Source: Bacteroidia bacterium (GTDB taxonomy: Bacteria; Bacteroidota; Bacteroidia; B-17B0; Aurantibacillaceae). Taken from it: a DNA stretch of 7,926 nt. The notes below the pieces were generated by a model that ran no database searches, had not been told where the DNA came from, and saw nothing but the letters and a program-made list of their open reading frames with translations. Position numbers and translations under genes: made by a program. Location: assembly GCA_014379485.1 (NCBI GenBank), contig JACMLS010000826.1:1-7926 (forward strand), given 5' to 3'. Positions 6,201 through 7,926 of the stretch are shown one piece after another (the stretch's first letter is position 1; each line of letters begins with the position of its first letter).

Positions 6201-7926
6201 TGCAATAAACAGTAGTTAAGGATGGTGGAAGGGGAGGTAGGGCGGTGAGCTGGTTATGATGGCAAATAAGAGAAGTTAAGGTTGCCGGAAGCGGAGGTAA
6301 AGAAGTAAGCAAATTGTAACCGCAACTTAAAGAGGTCATTCCGGCAGGTAATGCTGGCATAACACTTATTTGATTTGCGCAGCAGCTAAGTAGTTTAAGA
6401 GTAGCTGGTAAGGCAGGTAAAACTGTAATTTGATTCGGGAAAAAATTATTTCCGTTAGAACAATTCTGATCTCCGCAATATAGGTACATGAGTTTTGACG
6501 GAAGTGGAGGTAAATTTGTAAGCTGGTCGTTGTGGCAGTAAAGAGTTTTAAGAGAATCAGGCAATGCCGGAAGAGTACTTAATGCGTTATAACTGCAGTT
6601 TATATAAGTTATGGTGTTTGGTAATGAAGGAAGCGCAGTTAGATTAGTCATAATACAATTAAGATAAGTGAGCGTTGGCGGCAGGGCAGGTAACGAACCG
6701 ATTTGATTCCATACTTCTGAGCCACCACATCCGTAACCTGAACCACCGATTACTGTGCCCTGGCATATAAGTGTTTTTAAAGAATCGGGAAGCGATGAAG
6801 GAAGCGAGGTAAGATAGTTCATGCCGCAATTTAAATACGTAAGACCATTTGGAAGAGCTGGTAAATTTGCAAGTCTGTTTAAGCCTGTCATTGTACATCC
6901 TGAAGAATTGTAATACGTACCGCCACTGCAATCTAAATGTTTAAGTGTTGCAGGCAGCGCAGGCAAAGCAGTGAGTCCGTTGCCAACACAAACTAATTTT
7001 GTAAGTGTTGGCGGAAGTGTTGGAAGAGAAGTGAATTGATTAGATGCGCCGGGAGCATTGGTGCAGGTGTATTGACCCGCGGGAAAGCCTGAACACATAA
7101 GTGTTTTTAAAGAATCAGGCAAAGCAGGTAATGAAGTTAACATATTGAAACTGCAGTTTAAATAGGTGAGCGTATTTGGAAGTGCAGGTAAAGTTGAAAC
7201 GGTATTTCCTGCAGCGCACTGCCCAACGCCTGAAAAATCAAGATAAGTTAGGGTAGAAGGTAAAGCAGGAAGACTGGTTAGTTTGTTATTGGTGCACATT
7301 AAAGTTTGCAACAATGGTGGTAAAGCAGGTAAGCCGGTTAACTGATTAATGCTGCAATTCAAATGAATTAAAGAAGCTGGCAATGTAGGAAGACCAGTCA
7401 TTTGATTAAGTGTACAAACTAAATAGCTTAGTGAAGGTGGCAATACTGTTGTTGCTTTGATGCAGCCATTTACATTGGTAGATGAATAAGTAAGAGAATC
7501 TAAACCTGCGGGTAGTGTTGGAAAAGCAGGCATTGGATTTTGACTACACCACAAATATTCTAAAGTAGTTGGTAAAGGAGGCAACGATGCGAGTTGGTTG
7601 TTTCTGCAATTCAAATGTTTTAAAGCAGTAAAATATTGTATGCCTGTTAAATTTGAAATGTTCTTTAATTTCACATCTATTTTTGTTGCACTCAACACTG
7701 CCGGATTCATTGTGTCAAGACTATCAATTGTCATTGCTGTTGGAAAATTTGCAACTAAGTACGCTCTGAAATTCACATCGGGTATATATACTTTTTGAGC
7801 CTTGCTTATTTTTATTCCAAGAAAAAGAAAAATAGTTCCGATAATGATGTGAATAAATACTGACCGGCTTTTTTCTGACCGAACGGGCCCACTTGCTGTT
7901 GTGTCAATTTCAGTTACTGATTGTGA
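3274..7926 (-). CDS. T9SS-exported giant leucine-rich-repeat surface protein (5' end beyond right window edge)
   Basis: The frame is open from the right edge to TAA at 3274-3276, giving 1550 visible residues (residue 1 = codon 7924-7926). The GTG at 7774-7776 would remove 50 of these. Those 50 include a signal segment (SRSVFIHIIIGTIFLFLG then IKISKAQ, residues 20-44) and the conserved N-cap KVYIPDVNFRAYL at 45-57, which the GTG splits, so the true start must lie outside the window. Domains: LRR N-cap 46-100; 23 LRRs 101-627; SdrD-B/regulatory-like sandwich 652-740; DUF11-like 740-850; an extra CARDB-like domain 855-950; an acidic linker QDDQDDDVEID; DUF7619-like 978-1120 (SCDPNEKTV, GSHGFVKFKI); PKD-like 1127-1208; two Ig-like repeats 1209-1390 and a weaker third to 1455; T9SS type A sorting domain 1470-1550 (VYPNPSEG, GKGIYSISI, KLIVQ). 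The protein is expected on the outer surface or secreted. Ligand recognition or adhesion is inferred; no enzyme motif is seen. Confidence 0.93.
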   Translation of the reverse strand, partial: SQSVTEIDTTASGPVRSEKSRSVFIHIIIGTIFLFLGIKISKAQKVYIPDVNFRAYLVANFPTAMTIDSLDTMNPAVLSATKIDVKLKNISNLTGIQYFTALKHLNCRNNQLASLPPLPTTLEYLWCSQNPMPAFPTLPAGLDSLTYSSTNVNGCIKATTVLPPSLSYLVCTLNQMTGLPTLPASLIHLNCSINQLTGLPALPPLLQTLMCTNNKLTSLPALPSTLTYLDFSGVGQCAAGNTVSTLPALPNTLTYLNCSFNMLTSLPALPDSLKTLMCSGFPAGQYTCTNAPGASNQFTSLPTLPPTLTKLVCVGNGLTALPALPATLKHLDCSGGTYYNSSGCTMTGLNRLANLPALPNGLTYLNCGMNYLTSLPSSLPDSLKTLICQGTVIGGSGYGCGGSEVWNQIGSLPALPPTLTYLNCIMTNLTALPSLPNTITYINCSYNALSTLPALPDSLKTLYCHNDQLTNLPPLPSKLMYLYCGDQNCSNGNNFFPNQITVLPALPATLKLLSCCANQISVMPALPAGMTSLSCGYNLLTSLPPLPATLTSLICHHNQLTALPPLPPSLTTVYCNHNQLTALPALHQGLLYLYCDNNSLYCLPLIPTSVTQLHCKANYLTCLPNHPPTLTVDVPGIPVCTNSNSTCHYNFISGNVYVDANNNCAYDAGELPIANQIIKLNNSLYASSDTSGYYIANTDTGAYTVDAVSAHPLLQITCPQIPYSVQLTDSIKNIDFPETADLFCSWLWVDIATNRQRVCQKNYYVVNYCNYGSAPAQNAYIDITFNAATIPLSSTLPWTSVTGNTYHFNIGTVAVGACSSFVITDSVSCNAAQLETVCAKAEIFPANNCYAASINWDHSNTMVNSLCNNDSVVFKIKNNGTGNMSAPRNYRVYSDNILVSGNLNYQLNSSDSLILSFPANGKSWRVEADQDTAHPGKSKPRAFKELCGQAPYSMEFITQVPQDDQDDDVEIDCIVVSNSCDPNEKTVSPSGISANHYISNSDELEYTIKFQNVGNDTAYKVVVVDELDAQTLDISTLQTGASSFPYTFEVYGNGAVRWTFNNINLTDTITNELGSHGFVKFKIKQKANNAPGTVINNIAKIFFDNNSPIATNTAMVTIEIPTAQAATPTGNSSFCINPTNSVYTTTGSAGAADYTWSLMPQNAGTITGNGTSATVDWNNTFSGTAFIAVAGMNFEQGPFSNPLAVIIDPIVTPSVNISNGTIIPCAGTTVTFTATPTNGGTAPAYQWLLNGANTGSSGAQFSSNTFITGDKVKCILTSNANCLDTNSSISPTFILTIDSFVTPAVSIVSSMGSNTVCAGIAITFNAVAVNGGTNPVYQWMLNGVNTGSNSPSFTANNFNNADVVNCTLTSNENCLNQPGANSMQIIVAIDSVPATPFITQAGTLLSSSAATGNQWYLDGVLIPGEVNQFCSVIQDGSYTVISSNGNCSSASSVPVVFVTTKIESVTDGNLFSVYPNPSEGNFTFSFSANTKTNYKIELKNSIGQLIYSETLIDFTGKFSKTLNVAEYGKGIYSISITDQKNSVVKKLIVQ
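3757..4302 (-). repeat. Tandem pair of ~90-residue Ig-like domains in the LRR protein
   Basis: Two consecutive copies of about 91 codons (4033-4302 and 3757-4029) share the pattern VTPxVxI, CAGxxxTF, NGGTxPxYQWxLNGxNTGS, FxxNxFxxxDxVxCxLTSNxNCL. Each has a Cys near the start and a Cys-x(7)-Cys pair near the end, which suits a disulfide-bonded Ig-like fold of the kind common in Bacteroidota surface proteins. A degenerate third unit (GNQWYLDGVLIPG, DGSYTVISSNGNC) follows before the sorting domain. These probably act as a spacer stalk. The repeat is read directly; the fold is inferred. Confidence 0.85.
6046..7626 (-). repeat. Array of 23 LPxLP-type leucine-rich repeats with a cysteine ladder
   Basis: The unit is 20 residues, for example ASLIHLNCSINQLTGLPALP: xxLxxLxCxxNxLTxLPxLP. 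The 20-residue length and LPxLP ending match the short bacterial LRR class known from YopM and IpaH effectors, while Cys in the LxxLxCxxN position is typical of Bacteroidota LRR proteins. Cys fills that position in 21 of 23 units. Units 3, 7, 9, 11, 13 and 17 are lengthened by insertions, each of which contains one additional Cys. A half unit (PTLTVDVPG) ends the array. Units 9 and 13 are close copies 110 residues apart and share an identical 20-mer at DNA level (7097-7116 and 6767-6786), which shows block duplication. LRR arrays usually bind proteins or glycans on the concave face; the ligand here is unknown. Confidence 0.93.

Noticed and set aside
6659..6931. Minus-strand open frame of 90 codons inside the LRR array, in another frame
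   Set aside because: It overlaps the LRR-coding frame completely and its product has no recognisable features. Its openness follows from the repeated DNA of the LRR units.
6046..7626. Regular repeats considered as a CRISPR array or DNA-level satellite
   Set aside because: The ~60-bp period is imperfect at DNA level and stays strictly in frame, encoding 20-residue LRRs. There are no identical repeats with unique spacers and no cas genes.
7598..7798. Plus-strand open frame of 66 codons opposite the LRR N-cap and signal segment
   Set aside because: It lies antisense to the conserved IPDxNFRxYL-coding stretch. Its hydrophobic look comes from the complementary codons of the real gene.
7860..7881. 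7-bp direct repeat CTGACCG separated by 8 bp, considered as a target-site duplication or regulatory site
   Set aside because: It lies within the open coding frame upstream of the signal segment (encoding RSEKSRS). There is no mobile element between the copies, so chance or coding constraint explains it.

Overview
The window comes from a member of the Bacteroidota, probably an environmental, gliding or surface-decorating lineage. Both long proteins end in a type IX secretion system (T9SS) type A C-terminal sorting domain with the VYPNP motif. The DNA is AT-rich. No Shine-Dalgarno sequence precedes either visible start, and the best promoter match is the Bacteroidota -7 box TAnnTTTG. The genus cannot be told from the sequence alone. 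All three genes lie on the minus strand, and each protein is predicted to be exported.

Layout in transcription order (right to left). (1) 7926-3274: a very long CDS, open at the right edge of the window. It encodes a signal segment, an LRR N-cap, 23 LPxLP-type leucine-rich repeats, a chain of beta-sandwich stalk domains and a T9SS tail. The first usable start codon in the window, a GTG at 7776, is an artefact: the frame stays open for 50 more codons, which carry the signal peptide and the first half of the N-cap motif. (2) 3273-3040: a 234-bp intergenic region with a long imperfect hairpin just after the stop codon and a candidate -7 promoter box close to the next gene. (3) 3039-322: a complete 905-residue secreted protein with seven tandem propeller-like repeats, a stalk related to that of gene 1, and a T9SS tail. 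(4) 289-1: after a gap of 32 bp, the first 96 residues of a third exported protein, cut by the left edge.

The two large proteins share one C-terminal cassette: an SdrD-B/carboxypeptidase-regulatory-like domain, a DUF11-like domain, a DUF7619-like domain and a type A sorting domain. Their heads are unrelated, an LRR solenoid in one and a seven-repeat propeller in the other. The simplest reading is a small locus of cell-surface or secreted recognition/adhesion proteins that evolved by swapping heads on a common stalk. No enzymatic function is visible in any of them. I found no RNA genes, CRISPR arrays, insertion sequences or defence genes.
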